In this document: piece by piece, positions 33,963 through 42,163 of the stretch | Position numbering within the stretch: position 1 is the stretch's first letter | Layout of the letters: the number at the start of each line of letters is the position of its first letter | Assembly (NCBI RefSeq): GCF_900129385.1 | Contig: NZ_FQVO01000009.1 | Coordinates: 124,001 to 188,000, forward strand | Direction: 5' to 3' | DNA length: 64,000 nucleotides | DNA from: Chryseobacterium takakiae | GTDB lineage: Bacteria > Bacteroidota > Bacteroidia > Flavobacteriales > Weeksellaceae | The notes under the pieces: model-generated | What the model saw: only the letters and a program-made list of their open reading frames with translations | The model's database searches: none | Told to the model about the DNA's origin: nothing | Program-made: the position numbers and the translations under genes

Positions 33963-34952
33963 ATGATACATTCAAGAAATAGAAGGCTGAGAGTAAATGA
34001 ATCTGTCAGAAGTCTGGTAAGAGAATGCTCCCTTACTACAAGTGATTTCGTAATGCCAATCTTCGTAATGGAGGGCGAAAATAAAGAAGAGCCAATTGCA
34101 GCAATGCCGGGAATTTTCAGACGAAGTATTGATCTGACAGTAAAAGAATGTAAGGAATTATTTTCTTTAGGTGTAAAAGCAGTCAATCTGTATATGAAAA
34201 TTTCAGATGATCTTAAGGATAATACCGGAAAAGAAGCCTGGAACAAGAACGGATTAATGCAGAACACGATCAGAGCGATAAAAGATGCCGTTCCGGAAAT
34301 GATTGTAATGCCCGATGTAGCCCTTGATCCTTATTCAATCTACGGACACGACGGGATCATTGAAAATGGTAAAATTGTGAATGACGCAACTAATGACGCT
34401 TTGGCAAGAATGTCTGTTTCACATGCAGAAGCAGGAGCAGATATTGTGGCGCCGAGCGATATGATGGACGGAAGGGTTCAGGTGATCCGCGAAGCATTGG
34501 AAGAAAACGGATTTACCGATGTCGGGATCTTAAGTTATGCGGCAAAATACGCCAGCTCTTTTTATGGACCTTTCAGAAGCGCTTTAGACAGTGCCCCGAA
34601 AGATAATATGGAAATTCCGAAGGATAAAAAAACATATCAGATGGATTTTCATAATTCGCGGGAAGCCCTGAATGAGGTTTTCAAAGACATCGAAGAAGGA
34701 GCGGATATTATCATGATTAAGCCGGGATTGCCATATCTGGATATTGTTTCTAAAGTCCGTGAAGCGATCGATCTTCCGATTGCGGTATATAATGTAAGCG
34801 GAGAATATGCAATGGTAAAGGCAGCAGCTCAAAATGGCTGGCTGGACAATGATAAAACCATTATCGAAAGCCTTACCTGCTTCAAAAGAGCCGGAGCAGA
34901 TATGATCTTTACCTATTTTGCGAAAGAAGCGGCAATGATTTTAAACAGATAA
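33963..34952 (+). CDS. hemB: Delta-aminolevulinic acid dehydratase (porphobilinogen synthase)
   Basis: A 329-residue enzyme condensing two 5-aminolevulinate molecules to porphobilinogen for haem. The active-site lysines are K195 (SYAAKYASSFYGPFR) and K253 (IMIKPGLPYLD). The zinc-cysteine cluster of E. coli HemB is replaced by DVALDPYSIYGHDG, the aspartate-containing form of magnesium-dependent enzymes. Length is standard. It is monocistronic, with a promoter box upstream and a strong palindromic terminator downstream. Confidence 0.96.
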   Translation: MIHSRNRRLRVNESVRSLVRECSLTTSDFVMPIFVMEGENKEEPIAAMPGIFRRSIDLTVKECKELFSLGVKAVNLYMKISDDLKDNTGKEAWNKNGLMQNTIRAIKDAVPEMIVMPDVALDPYSIYGHDGIIENGKIVNDATNDALARMSVSHAEAGADIVAPSDMMDGRVQVIREALEENGFTDVGILSYAAKYASSFYGPFRSALDSAPKDNMEIPKDKKTYQMDFHNSREALNEVFKDIEEGADIIMIKPGLPYLDIVSKVREAIDLPIAVYNVSGEYAMVKAAAQNGWLDNDKTIIESLTCFKRAGADMIFTYFAKEAAMILNR

Positions 34953-34972
34953 TTTCATCAATGATAATTACT

Positions 34973-35000
34973 AAAAAACACCTCAGCTGAGGTGTTTTTT
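34973..35000. terminator. Palindromic bidirectional terminator
   Basis: Perfect 28-base palindrome centred on CAGCTG with A6 and T6 ends. It ends exactly where the convergent peptide gene's stop codon begins. Confidence 0.88.
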
Positions 35001-35183
35001 TTATCCGAAACAGGCTTTGTAAAATGGTGATCCCGGAACAATGGGATTCGCTCCGCCATTATCATTTACACAAATATTTGTTGGACACAAATACCAGCCT
35101 GCAGGGCAATTTCCGTTCGCGTCAGGAGGTCTTATATTTCCTCCGTTCACATTCATTAATTCTTTTCTGGATAATTTTTTCAT
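35001..35183 (-). CDS. Bacteriocin-like peptide with double-glycine leader
   Basis: A 60-residue peptide. The leader MKKLSRKELMNVNGG ends in a GG pair (14-15) as in substrates of C39-peptidase ABC exporters; the 45-residue core has four cysteines (26, 33, 38, 58) and is rich in Gly, Asn and Pro. This leader type is common in Chryseobacterium and related genera. No C39 transporter or modification enzyme is next to it, so processing would be by proteins encoded elsewhere. Role (antimicrobial, signal) unproven. I found no TAnnTTTG box in the 240 bases upstream. Confidence 0.72.
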   Translation of the reverse strand: MKKLSRKELMNVNGGNIRPPDANGNCPAGWYLCPTNICVNDNGGANPIVPGSPFYKACFG

Positions 35184-35408
35184 AATAAATATAATTTGGT
35201 AGCTCTAAATTAAAAATTTTTTTCACAAGTTGTTGATAAAAAATCAGAATATGAAATTTTCTTTTGATGTATTTAATTACTTAAAGATTTCATTGATGAT
35301 GTTGTATCAGCAGTTATAAATTTGAACCCTCTATAAAAAGGTTATTAAAATTATGCTAAAACTTCATTTGCCGCCGCAGCAATCTGAAAATTGAATTCAA
35401 AAAAACTT

Positions 35409-35416
35409 TATCTTTG
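35409..35416 (+). promoter_or_regulatory. -7 box for lptB, implying a leaderless or near-leaderless mRNA
   Basis: TATCTTTG ends only 5 bases before the lptB ATG at 35422. A TTG occurs at 35391, a short spacing of 15 bases. Confidence 0.6.
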
Positions 35417-35421
35417 CCTTT

Positions 35422-36483
35422 ATGATTTTACGAGGAGAAAACTTAATCAAAGAATACGGTCCGAAAAAAGTTGTAAAAGGTGTATCTGTGCAGGTTCAGC
35501 AGGGAGAGATTGTTGGATTGCTCGGTCCGAACGGAGCCGGAAAAACGACTTCTTTTTATATGATTGTAGGATTGGTTAAGCCTACTTCAGGAAAAATTTT
35601 TCTCGACAAACAGGAAATCACAACCGATGCGATGTACCGCAGGGCACAAAAAGGTATCGGGTATCTTGCTCAGGAAGCTTCTGTATTCCGTAAGCTTTCC
35701 GTGGAGGAAAATATTATGGGCGTTTTACAGCTTACAAAACTTTCAAAACGAGAACAGCAAATCAAATGTGACGAGCTGATTGAAGAATTTTCGTTACAGC
35801 ATGTCCGCAAAAACAGGGGGGATCTTCTGTCGGGAGGTGAGAGACGTAGAACGGAAATCGCACGCTGCCTTGCCACGGATCCAAGCTTCATTCTTTTGGA
35901 TGAACCATTTGCCGGAGTAGATCCAATTGCTGTTGAAGACATTCAGAAGATCGTAAGAAGCCTGGTAGATAAAAATATCGGAATTCTTATCACCGACCAC
36001 AACGTACAGCAGACGCTTGCCATTACCAATAAAACGTACATCATGTTTGAAGGAAGAATCCTGAAAGAAGGTCTTCCGGAAGATCTTGCCAATGATCCGC
36101 AGGTAAGGGAAGCCTATCTGGGAGAAAACTTCGTGTACCAAAGTATTTTGGATAAGCCCAAAAAGAAAAGTTATGCCTATAATATCTGGGCCGGAAACTT
36201 CGATTCTAAAACGCAACTACAGGAATTTGTGAATCAGAATTTTGCACAATTTGATGATCTGAGGTTAATGTATGGCTTTGAAGATATCAGTTTCGCATCA
36301 TTAGGAAATTCTGAAATTCAGCATATTTTTAATGATGTGGTGGATAAAACGGCCAATAATGCTTTTGTGTTTCAGAAAAAAGAAATCAATTCACAATACT
36401 CATTGGAACAGGCAGAAGCAGAATCTAATGCCGCAAGCAGAGAGGAATTGCACTATCTTACAACGTATGTTTTCGAAGGATAA
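35422..36483 (+). CDS. lptB: LPS export ABC transporter ATP-binding protein LptB, with C-terminal extension
   Basis: A 353-residue ATPase whose first 240 residues match LptB, the engine of LPS transport to the outer membrane: GPNGAGKTT (35-43), LAQEASVFRKLSVEEN, signature LLSGGERRRTEIAR, Walker B FILLDEPFAGVDPIA, H-loop TDHN, and REAYLGENF at the usual end. A further 113 residues (KKKSYAYNIWAGNF onward, acidic and glutamine-rich) have no LptB counterpart I recognise. Walker and signature motifs are intact, so the ATPase should be active. The start fits the upstream -7 box. Confidence 0.9.
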   Translation: MILRGENLIKEYGPKKVVKGVSVQVQQGEIVGLLGPNGAGKTTSFYMIVGLVKPTSGKIFLDKQEITTDAMYRRAQKGIGYLAQEASVFRKLSVEENIMGVLQLTKLSKREQQIKCDELIEEFSLQHVRKNRGDLLSGGERRRTEIARCLATDPSFILLDEPFAGVDPIAVEDIQKIVRSLVDKNIGILITDHNVQQTLAITNKTYIMFEGRILKEGLPEDLANDPQVREAYLGENFVYQSILDKPKKKSYAYNIWAGNFDSKTQLQEFVNQNFAQFDDLRLMYGFEDISFASLGNSEIQHIFNDVVDKTANNAFVFQKKEINSQYSLEQAEAESNAASREELHYLTTYVFEG

Positions 36484-36715
36484 TAATGTTTTTGATGAAT
36501 TTAAACAAGGAACTAAAGTATTTTTAGATGGAGAATACGGAGTTATTGTTCAGATAGACGGACCATCAACAATCATTCATTGGGATACTCCAAAAGAAAA
36601 TGATTATGAAGACTGGTTCTCATGTTGGGGACCATTTATAGAAATGGGGGGCAAAATCATTAATAAAGATTACATCTTTACGTACATTAATGATGAGGGA
36701 GTATTGAAAGATTAA
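36467..36715 (+). CDS. Small protein of unknown function overlapping lptB
   Basis: An 82-residue protein starting at an ATG 17 bases inside the lptB 3' end, in another frame. The sequence (FKQGTKVFLDGEYGVIVQ, then IIHWDTPKENDYEDWFSCWG) looks like a small beta-rich domain, perhaps SH3/Tudor-like; I do not recognise a family. The frame stays open upstream but those residues lie inside the real lptB gene. It ends 36 bases before a terminator, so it is probably the last gene of the lptB transcript. Confidence 0.62.
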   Translation: MFSKDNNVFDEFKQGTKVFLDGEYGVIVQIDGPSTIIHWDTPKENDYEDWFSCWGPFIEMGGKIINKDYIFTYINDEGVLKD

Positions 36716-36750
36716 ATTTAATCACAGCAATATTTGCTGAAAAATAGAAT

Positions 36751-36790
36751 AAAACGTACCTTTTTCTCTGTAAAACGGTACGTTTTTCAT
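36751..36790 (+). terminator. Terminator after the lptB unit
   Basis: Stem AAAACGTACC / GGTACGTTTT with a 16-base T-rich loop and a T tail. Confidence 0.78.
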
Positions 36791-36804
36791 TTAAAAGAAT
36801 TTGT

Positions 36805-38613
36805 ATGGCAAAACCATTCAACAGAACGGTGACCTTATTCGGGATTTATAAGCAGCTGGTTCCATTCATAAAACCATACCGCCTGATGATTTACGGGACC
36901 TTGTTTCTTACGTTTTTGGGAGCTCTTGCTGCCCAGGTAAATCCTTTGGTACTGAAATATACCGTAGATGAAGTCACAAAGCTTACCCGTCTTCCGCATC
37001 CGATGTCAGAAGGCATTCATATACTCGTAGTAATCTCGGTAATTTTATTAGGGAAGGAGCTTGTGAATATTTTTATCAATTTCGGGCAGAAATTTTATGG
37101 TGAAAAAATAAGGATTAATGTAAGCTCGGTGTTGGCTCAATCGGCCATAGACAAGATTCTTACCTATCGTGTTGCTTACTTTAATGATGAAAATCATGAA
37201 TCGGGAAAGCTGCAGATCAGAATAGACAGGGGAATTGAAAGTTTGACCAGGCTGGTTCAAAATTTTTTCATTGATATGCTGCCTCTTTTTTCAAACGCAA
37301 TAATCGCTTTAATCATTATGTATTTGCAGAATATGTATGTTGGAATTGTTTCCACGGTTATTGTTCCTATTTATTTTTATGTCAGTTCTCTTCAGGCGAA
37401 AAAACTGAGCGGTGTCAGACGAACCTTAAGGAATCAGCGCGAGCAGAAAACCTCAGGATTGTTGAATCTCATCAATTCCATTATGGTAATCAAGAGTTTT
37501 GTAAGGGAAAAATTTGAGGGCAAAAAGCAGTATGATCTTCAGATGCAGCTCATGGAAAGCCAGATGTTTACCCGGAAAACAAATTTTATTTATGATGGGT
37601 TAAAAACTTTTATCGAACAGTTTGGTGTAGTTCTGATCATCCTTTTAACCGTTTACTTAGTGCTGGATCAGCAGATGACCATTGGAGCAATTATGCTGCA
37701 TATCATGCTTTTTAATAATGTTTCGGCACCCATTCGCCAGCTTCACAGAATTTATGACGATATGAATGATGCGATGATTTATGCCGAAGGGTATTTCGAT
37801 ATATTAAATGCAGATAACGAAAAAGAACCCAATGGAAATTTTGTTCAAAAAGACATCAAAGGAAATTTTGAACTGAAGAATATCAATTTTACTTACCCAA
37901 ACGGAACACAGGCATTACATGATGTTTCCATGAAGATCGAAAACGGAAAAACAACAGCATTGGTGGGCCTCAGCGGAGCCGGAAAATCTACTATTATCAA
38001 CCTTTTATGCAAATTTTATCTTCCGGATTCGGGTGAGGTTCTTTTGGATGGAGTTGATCTAAATAATTTTGATAATACTTTTCTCAGAAACGATCTTGGT
38101 TTGGTACTTCAGAAAAATCATATTTTCCAGGGAAGCATTGAAGATAATATCCGTTACGGAAATATGGATGCAACATTTCAGGAAATTGAAAAAGCTGCTC
38201 AAAAAGCATATCTCCATGAGCAGATCCTGGATTTACCCAATGGTTATAATCACGATGCCACCCAGCTTTCCGGAGGGCAGCAGCAAAGAATTGCCATTGC
38301 CAGGTTATTCTTAAAAGATCCGCCGATTATTTTCCTTGATGAACCCACGGCAAGTCTGGATGCTATCGCAACAGAACAAATTAAAAATTCTCTGGATGCT
38401 ATAAAAGAAGGCAGAACGGTGATTATCATTTCGCATTCTTTATCACAGATTTTAGATTCGGATAAAATATATGTTATGAAAAAAGGAAAAGTAGTGGAAA
38501 GCGGAACGCATGATGAGCTTGTACAGATCAACGGAACCTACCGCGAAATTTTCGATGCTTCCGCAAGAAGTTTAAATCTGGATAAACTGGTTAATAGTTT
38601 TAAGGATAACTAG
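36805..38613 (+). CDS. ABC exporter, fused permease-ATPase (MsbA-like)
   Basis: A 602-residue half-transporter: six membrane helices in the first 310 residues, then an ATPase domain with Walker A GLSGAGKST, signature LSGGQQQRIAIAR, Walker B IIFLDEPTAS and H-loop ISHSLSQI. MsbA-type lipid or multidrug export is the usual role, and its neighbourhood with lptB suggests lipid A or glycolipid flipping, but many paralogues of this type exist. No C39 peptidase domain is present, so it is not the obvious exporter for the double-glycine peptide. Confidence 0.85.
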   Translation: MAKPFNRTVTLFGIYKQLVPFIKPYRLMIYGTLFLTFLGALAAQVNPLVLKYTVDEVTKLTRLPHPMSEGIHILVVISVILLGKELVNIFINFGQKFYGEKIRINVSSVLAQSAIDKILTYRVAYFNDENHESGKLQIRIDRGIESLTRLVQNFFIDMLPLFSNAIIALIIMYLQNMYVGIVSTVIVPIYFYVSSLQAKKLSGVRRTLRNQREQKTSGLLNLINSIMVIKSFVREKFEGKKQYDLQMQLMESQMFTRKTNFIYDGLKTFIEQFGVVLIILLTVYLVLDQQMTIGAIMLHIMLFNNVSAPIRQLHRIYDDMNDAMIYAEGYFDILNADNEKEPNGNFVQKDIKGNFELKNINFTYPNGTQALHDVSMKIENGKTTALVGLSGAGKSTIINLLCKFYLPDSGEVLLDGVDLNNFDNTFLRNDLGLVLQKNHIFQGSIEDNIRYGNMDATFQEIEKAAQKAYLHEQILDLPNGYNHDATQLSGGQQQRIAIARLFLKDPPIIFLDEPTASLDAIATEQIKNSLDAIKEGRTVIIISHSLSQILDSDKIYVMKKGKVVESGTHDELVQINGTYREIFDASARSLNLDKLVNSFKDN

Positions 38614-38624
38614 ATAATATATGG

Positions 38625-38820
38625 GTAAGAAGTTATAAGTAAGAAGTTATAAGTAAGAAGTTATAAGTAAGAAGTAAGAAGTAAGAAGTAAGAAGTAAAA
38701 AGTATTTTTATTAGCTTCTCATTTCTCATTTCTCATTTCTCACCTTTCACCTTTCACCTCTCACCTCTCACTTCTCACTTCTTACTTCTTACTTTTCACT
38801 TTTCACCTCTCACCTTTAAC
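38625..38820. repeat. Two facing heptamer repeat arrays
   Basis: 38625-38702 is a purine-rich array: three 14-base units GTAAGAAGTTATAA, then 7-base units GTAAGAA. 38715-38820 is a pyrimidine-rich array of 7-base units drifting through TTCTCAT, CTTTCAC, CTCTCAC and CTTCTTA. The second can pair with the first, so the pair could fold into a long imperfect hairpin between the exporter gene and the WYL regulator gene. Confidence 0.8.
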
Positions 38821-38832
38821 CTCAAATAACCA

Positions 38833-39804
38833 ATGAACGACCATTATCTCAAAAAGCTTGACCGTGTTACTGCAATCCTCACCCAATTGCAGTCGAAACC
38901 GCTCGTCCGTGCTCAGGATCTAGCCCAAAAATTCGATGTAAGCGTGCGAACGATTTACCGTGATATCAAAACATTGGAAAATGCCGGGATTCCTATCATT
39001 GGAGAAGCCGGAAGCGGTTATTCTTTAATGGACGGCTACAAGCTTCCGCCCGTGATGTTTACCAAAGAAGAAGTATTGAGCTTTATCACGGCTGAAAAAC
39101 TCATGCAGAAATTCTCCCATCAGAGTCTGGGAAGTCATTACAGGACAGCAATGGAAAAACTACGTTCGGTTTTAAAATATTCAGATAAAAATCTCATTCA
39201 GAACATTGAAAAACAGATTGATATCTTTAATTATCATCCCGAAACAGAAGATCACATCAAAGACATTCTTCCGATAATCCTGGAAAGTATCGCCGAAAAA
39301 AGGCAGCTCACTATGGAGTATAAAACCAACGAAGGCAGTGTTTCCATGAGGACCATTGAAGCCGTGGGTGTTTTCTTTGAATTTAACTATTGGTATATTA
39401 TGGCTTTCTGTACGCTGCGGAATGATTTCAGACAATTCAGGGTCGACAGGATTTTACAGATTTTTAAAACCCAGAATCCTTTTCTCCAGGAATACGGCCA
39501 GATCAATGACTACCGCCAAAGCGGAAACGGAAATAAAACCATCGTAAAACTTCTGGTTGAAAAAAAGATCATCAATCATCTTTCCAACTCCAAAAAATAT
39601 TACGGACTCATTGATGAAAAAGAAACTGATGAGGGCATGGAACTTACCTTTGAAACCGAATGGATCACAGACGGATTTCCGCGGTGGCTTATTACTTTTG
39701 CAGATTATGCAACCATTCTGGAACCTGAAATTCTTAAAATAAGACTGGCTGAACTCATAGAAAATATTTCGGCAAAACATCAAAAAACCTCAGCAGATTT
39801 GTGA
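38833..39804 (+). CDS. WYL-domain HTH transcriptional regulator (YafY-type)
   Basis: A 323-residue regulator with an N-terminal winged HTH (about residues 8-60: RAQDLAQKFDVSVRTIYRDIKTLE), a linker, a WYL domain (about 145-220, with YWYIMAFCTLRNDFRQFRVDRI) and a WCX-like C-terminal part. Such proteins sense ligands, often nucleic acid or nucleotides, and control repair, defence or stress genes. Its targets are unknown; the divergent neighbour is the DinB-family gene. The last codons form part of a hairpin that serves as a minus-strand terminator. Confidence 0.88.
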   Translation: MNDHYLKKLDRVTAILTQLQSKPLVRAQDLAQKFDVSVRTIYRDIKTLENAGIPIIGEAGSGYSLMDGYKLPPVMFTKEEVLSFITAEKLMQKFSHQSLGSHYRTAMEKLRSVLKYSDKNLIQNIEKQIDIFNYHPETEDHIKDILPIILESIAEKRQLTMEYKTNEGSVSMRTIEAVGVFFEFNYWYIMAFCTLRNDFRQFRVDRILQIFKTQNPFLQEYGQINDYRQSGNGNKTIVKLLVEKKIINHLSNSKKYYGLIDEKETDEGMELTFETEWITDGFPRWLITFADYATILEPEILKIRLAELIENISAKHQKTSADL

Positions 39805-39814
39805 TGCTGAGGTT
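39782..39814 (-). terminator. Terminator of the dinB transcript inside the 3' end of the WYL gene
   Basis: Stem AACCTCAGCA / TGCTGAGGTT with a 9-base loop; on the minus strand it is followed by TTTTTT. It overlaps the last 19 bases of the WYL coding region. Confidence 0.7.
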
Positions 39815-39917
39815 AATGCAAAAATTTAATTAAATAGAATTATAAGATTTTAAACAAATGATGTTCTATGTGTATTGTTAATCAATACCCGTAATCGGTA
39901 GAGCGGCATCAGAAAGC

Positions 39918-40409
39918 TTAAAATCTCTCCCAAAAAAAAGGCGGTTCCATTCCTAATGCTCTCAGATAAACATAGCCTTGTCCGCGGTGATGGATTTCAT
40001 TATCTACGAAGTACAAAATATTCTGGTAAACGGGAAATTCATACTGTCCGAATAAATTGAAAGTCTCCTGGAAACGTTCTTCCGAGATTTGTCCAAAATA
40101 ACGGTTGATCACTTCTGTTTCCTCGTCCCACTTATTCAGCAATTCTGCTTTTGTGGTAGGATTAAAACCTTCTTCATTGTAGCCTTCCATGTTTTTCTCT
40201 ACGATTCCTTTCAAAGCTGGACCACCAATACTGATGAGTTCAACCACCAGTTTTGCAAAAGGTCTCATTCCTCCTACGGAAAATTCAAAAAGCTCTTTTT
40301 CCGGGAAAGATTCGATTACTCTTCTTGTAAGATTTCTGTGTCCCTGCCAGTGTTCAAGTAGCTGTTCAGAAGTCATGAATTGTTTCGTGTTAATTGCTGT
40401 AGTTGTCAT
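39918..40409 (-). CDS. DinB family protein
   Basis: A 163-residue four-helix-bundle protein of the DinB/DUF664-like superfamily, often metal-binding hydrolases or thiol transferases. Histidines of the metal site are visible in WQGHRNL near the N-terminus and in NEIHHRGQGYVYLRALG near the C-terminus, a strong family signature. The substrate is unknown. It is convergent with the WYL gene and has a TATCTTTG promoter box upstream. The Bacteroidota members are often annotated as damage-inducible, but that is not shown here. Confidence 0.85.
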   Translation of the reverse strand: MTTTAINTKQFMTSEQLLEHWQGHRNLTRRVIESFPEKELFEFSVGGMRPFAKLVVELISIGGPALKGIVEKNMEGYNEEGFNPTTKAELLNKWDEETEVINRYFGQISEERFQETFNLFGQYEFPVYQNILYFVDNEIHHRGQGYVYLRALGMEPPFFWERF

Positions 40410-40437
40410 AATTTTAATTTGTTTGTTATTGTTGGTA

Positions 40438-40445
40438 CAAAGATA
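40438..40445 (-). promoter_or_regulatory. -7 box for the dinB-family gene
   Basis: Minus strand reads TATCTTTG, 29 bases before the start at 40409. Confidence 0.65.
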
Positions 40446-40577
40446 AAACCGGTTAATGACAACAGTTTGTCAGTAGGGATTTCAGTATAGAATTTTTTTA
40501 ATTACATAAAATATTCTGCAGGTGTTTTGCGTTACAATTAGGTATTATGCAATGTTAGGTAAATAATAATTTGAGCG

Positions 40578-40601
40578 TGGTCGGTCTTTTAAGGCCGATC
40601 A
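40578..40601. repeat. GC-rich RNA hairpin with G-U pairs
   Basis: Eleven-pair stem TGGTCGGTCTT / AAGGCCGATCA with two G-U pairs and a TT loop, followed by a T-rich tail on the plus strand. No plus-strand gene lies just upstream, so its role is unclear. Confidence 0.5.
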
Positions 40602-40653
40602 TTTTAATGTAATTTTTAAATAGAGTTGGGATTTAGAATTAAGGTCAGTTTAT

Positions 40654-40869
40654 TTAAAACCAATTCTTAAAAACGGAAAAGCCGATATTCACAACGGAAT
40701 CCACCGTATGTTCATCTGCAATTTTTTTAACTTCTTTGATGCCTTGCTTTTTATCACTTAATTTTCTGCTTCCTAATTTTTTTCTTGTTCTTAACAGAGG
40801 ATAGAAGCTTATACACATCACAAAAGCGAAAGCGATTAAAAATAAAAAGAGTTGAAAAGGTTTATCCAT
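40654..40869 (-). CDS. Small membrane protein of unknown function
   Basis: A 71-residue protein with one N-terminal membrane helix (about residues 6-24, FLFLIAFAFVMCISFY) and a basic tail (RTRKKLGSRKL, then KKQGIKEVKKI). I choose the ATG at 40869; a start 27 codons upstream would lie over two TAnnTTTG boxes (40893-40900, 40911-40918). I do not recognise a family. It is divergent from the cobalamin adenosyltransferase gene. Confidence 0.6.
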   Translation of the reverse strand: MDKPFQLFLFLIAFAFVMCISFYPLLRTRKKLGSRKLSDKKQGIKEVKKIADEHTVDSVVNIGFSVFKNWF

Positions 40870-40892
40870 CAGTCTAGATACTTGCTGTAAAA

Positions 40893-40918
40893 CAAATATA
40901 ATATATTTAACAAATATA
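40893..40918 (-). promoter_or_regulatory. Two overlapping-use -7 boxes for the small membrane protein
   Basis: Minus strand reads TATATTTG at 40900-40893 and again at 40918-40911, both upstream of the start at 40869. Confidence 0.5.
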
Positions 40919-40974
40919 TAAAAGGCCAAGACAAAACAGTTGTGAGCCATTTGATAAAAAAGTAATTTAGTACT

Positions 40975-41544
40975 ATGAAAATTTACACGAAAACAGGAGA
41001 CAAAGGTCAGACCGCATTGTACGGCGGAACAAGAGTTTCAAAAGCCAGTGCGAGAGTCGACAGCTACGGAAATATAGACGAGCTGAATTCATTCATCGGA
41101 ATTGCCAAAAGCCATATCGGGGATGAAGAAGTTTTAAAACAACTGAAGAAAATTCAGTTTGATTTATTTACGGTAGGTTCAGAAGCGGCAACTCCGGTTG
41201 ACAAGCTCATGTTGGCCAACGGGAAATCCCGACTGCCACTGGTTATTTCTGATATCGAGATTGAAGAACTGGAAAACTGGATGGATGCCTTCGATGAAAA
41301 ATTAGAACCGTTACAATACTTCATCCTTCCCGGTGGTGGAAAAGCAGCTACGTTTTTACACGCCGCAAGAACAATTTGCCGAAGAGCAGAACGTTCTTTA
41401 GTTTTCCTGAATGAATCGGAAGAAGTAAGACCGGAGCTTATAAAATACCTGAATAGGCTTTCAGATTACCTGTTCGTTCTGGCAAGATACATTTCAAAAA
41501 TCAACAACGAACCGGAAGAATACTGGAACCCGAATGAAAGATAA
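40975..41544 (+). CDS. Cob(I)alamin adenosyltransferase, PduO type
   Basis: A 189-residue ATP:corrinoid adenosyltransferase making adenosylcobalamin. It opens with the ATP-binding KIYTKTGDKGQTALYGGTRVSK, keeps DSYGNIDELNSFIG, and ends with the conserved TICRRAERSLVFL block and LNRLSDYLFVLARY. Length and motifs are those of PduO-type enzymes. It overlaps the thiamine pyrophosphokinase gene by 11 bases, so the two are translated together. Confidence 0.93.
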   Translation: MKIYTKTGDKGQTALYGGTRVSKASARVDSYGNIDELNSFIGIAKSHIGDEEVLKQLKKIQFDLFTVGSEAATPVDKLMLANGKSRLPLVISDIEIEELENWMDAFDEKLEPLQYFILPGGGKAATFLHAARTICRRAERSLVFLNESEEVRPELIKYLNRLSDYLFVLARYISKINNEPEEYWNPNER

Positions 41545-42163
41545 AGCCCTACTTTTCATCAACGGCGATGCACCCAAAGCCCTTCCCAATCCAGATGAAT
41601 ATAATCTCATTGCCTGTACAGACGGTGCTTTTCATTATCTTAAAAACATGGGTTTTCCTCTTGAAAAGCTGGATTTTATTTCCGGGGATTTTGATTCTCA
41701 TTCGGGTTCGGATGAAAACATTTACCAGAATAAATTCATTTATACCCCGGATCAGAACAAAACCGATTTTCAGAAAGCGCTGGAAATCATCGCGGAAAAA
41801 GGGATTGCCAGTATTGATGTTTTCGGAGGAAGCGGAGGAGAGCAGGACCATTTTTTAGGAAATCTCACGGTTGCATTCGGTTGTAAGGATCAGCAAAGCA
41901 TAAAGTTTTATGATGAATTTTCTGAATATTATTTTATTCCGAAAAAGCATACCATAAAAAATGTAAAGGGTAAAATGATTTCATTATATCCCTTTCCATC
42001 TGTGGAAAATATTACCACTAAAGGATTGAACTGGCCTTTAACGAATGGAAATTTAAGTATTACTTCCAATATAGGAACCCGGAATTTTGCCGTTGAAGAT
42101 GAAGTTTCCATTGAATATGAAAAGGGAGATTTACTCATCTTCATTGGAAAAAATTATTTGTAG
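41534..42163 (+). CDS. thiN: Thiamine pyrophosphokinase
   Basis: A 209-residue enzyme making thiamine diphosphate. The catalytic-domain motifs are IACTDGAFHYLKNMGF, DFISGDFDSHSG and DQNKTDFQKALEI, then FGGSGGEQDHFLGNL; the C-terminal part is the vitamin-binding domain (FAVEDEVSIEYEKGDLL). The start lies 11 bases inside the adenosyltransferase gene. Substrate assignment is firm from the D-D motifs; the gene symbol follows bacterial use (thiN). Confidence 0.88.
   Translation: MKDKALLFINGDAPKALPNPDEYNLIACTDGAFHYLKNMGFPLEKLDFISGDFDSHSGSDENIYQNKFIYTPDQNKTDFQKALEIIAEKGIASIDVFGGSGGEQDHFLGNLTVAFGCKDQQSIKFYDEFSEYYFIPKKHTIKNVKGKMISLYPFPSVENITTKGLNWPLTNGNLSITSNIGTRNFAVEDEVSIEYEKGDLLIFIGKNYL

Noticed and set aside
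36332..36466. Upstream part of the reading frame that ends at 36715
   Set aside because: These residues overlap the intact lptB coding region in another frame; a start at 36467 is more credible.
36805..38613. Exporter dedicated to the double-glycine peptide at 35001
   Set aside because: It lacks an N-terminal C39 peptidase domain and is on the other strand behind lptB.
38625..38820. CRISPR array
   Set aside because: Units are 7 or 14 bases with no unique spacers and no cas genes nearby.
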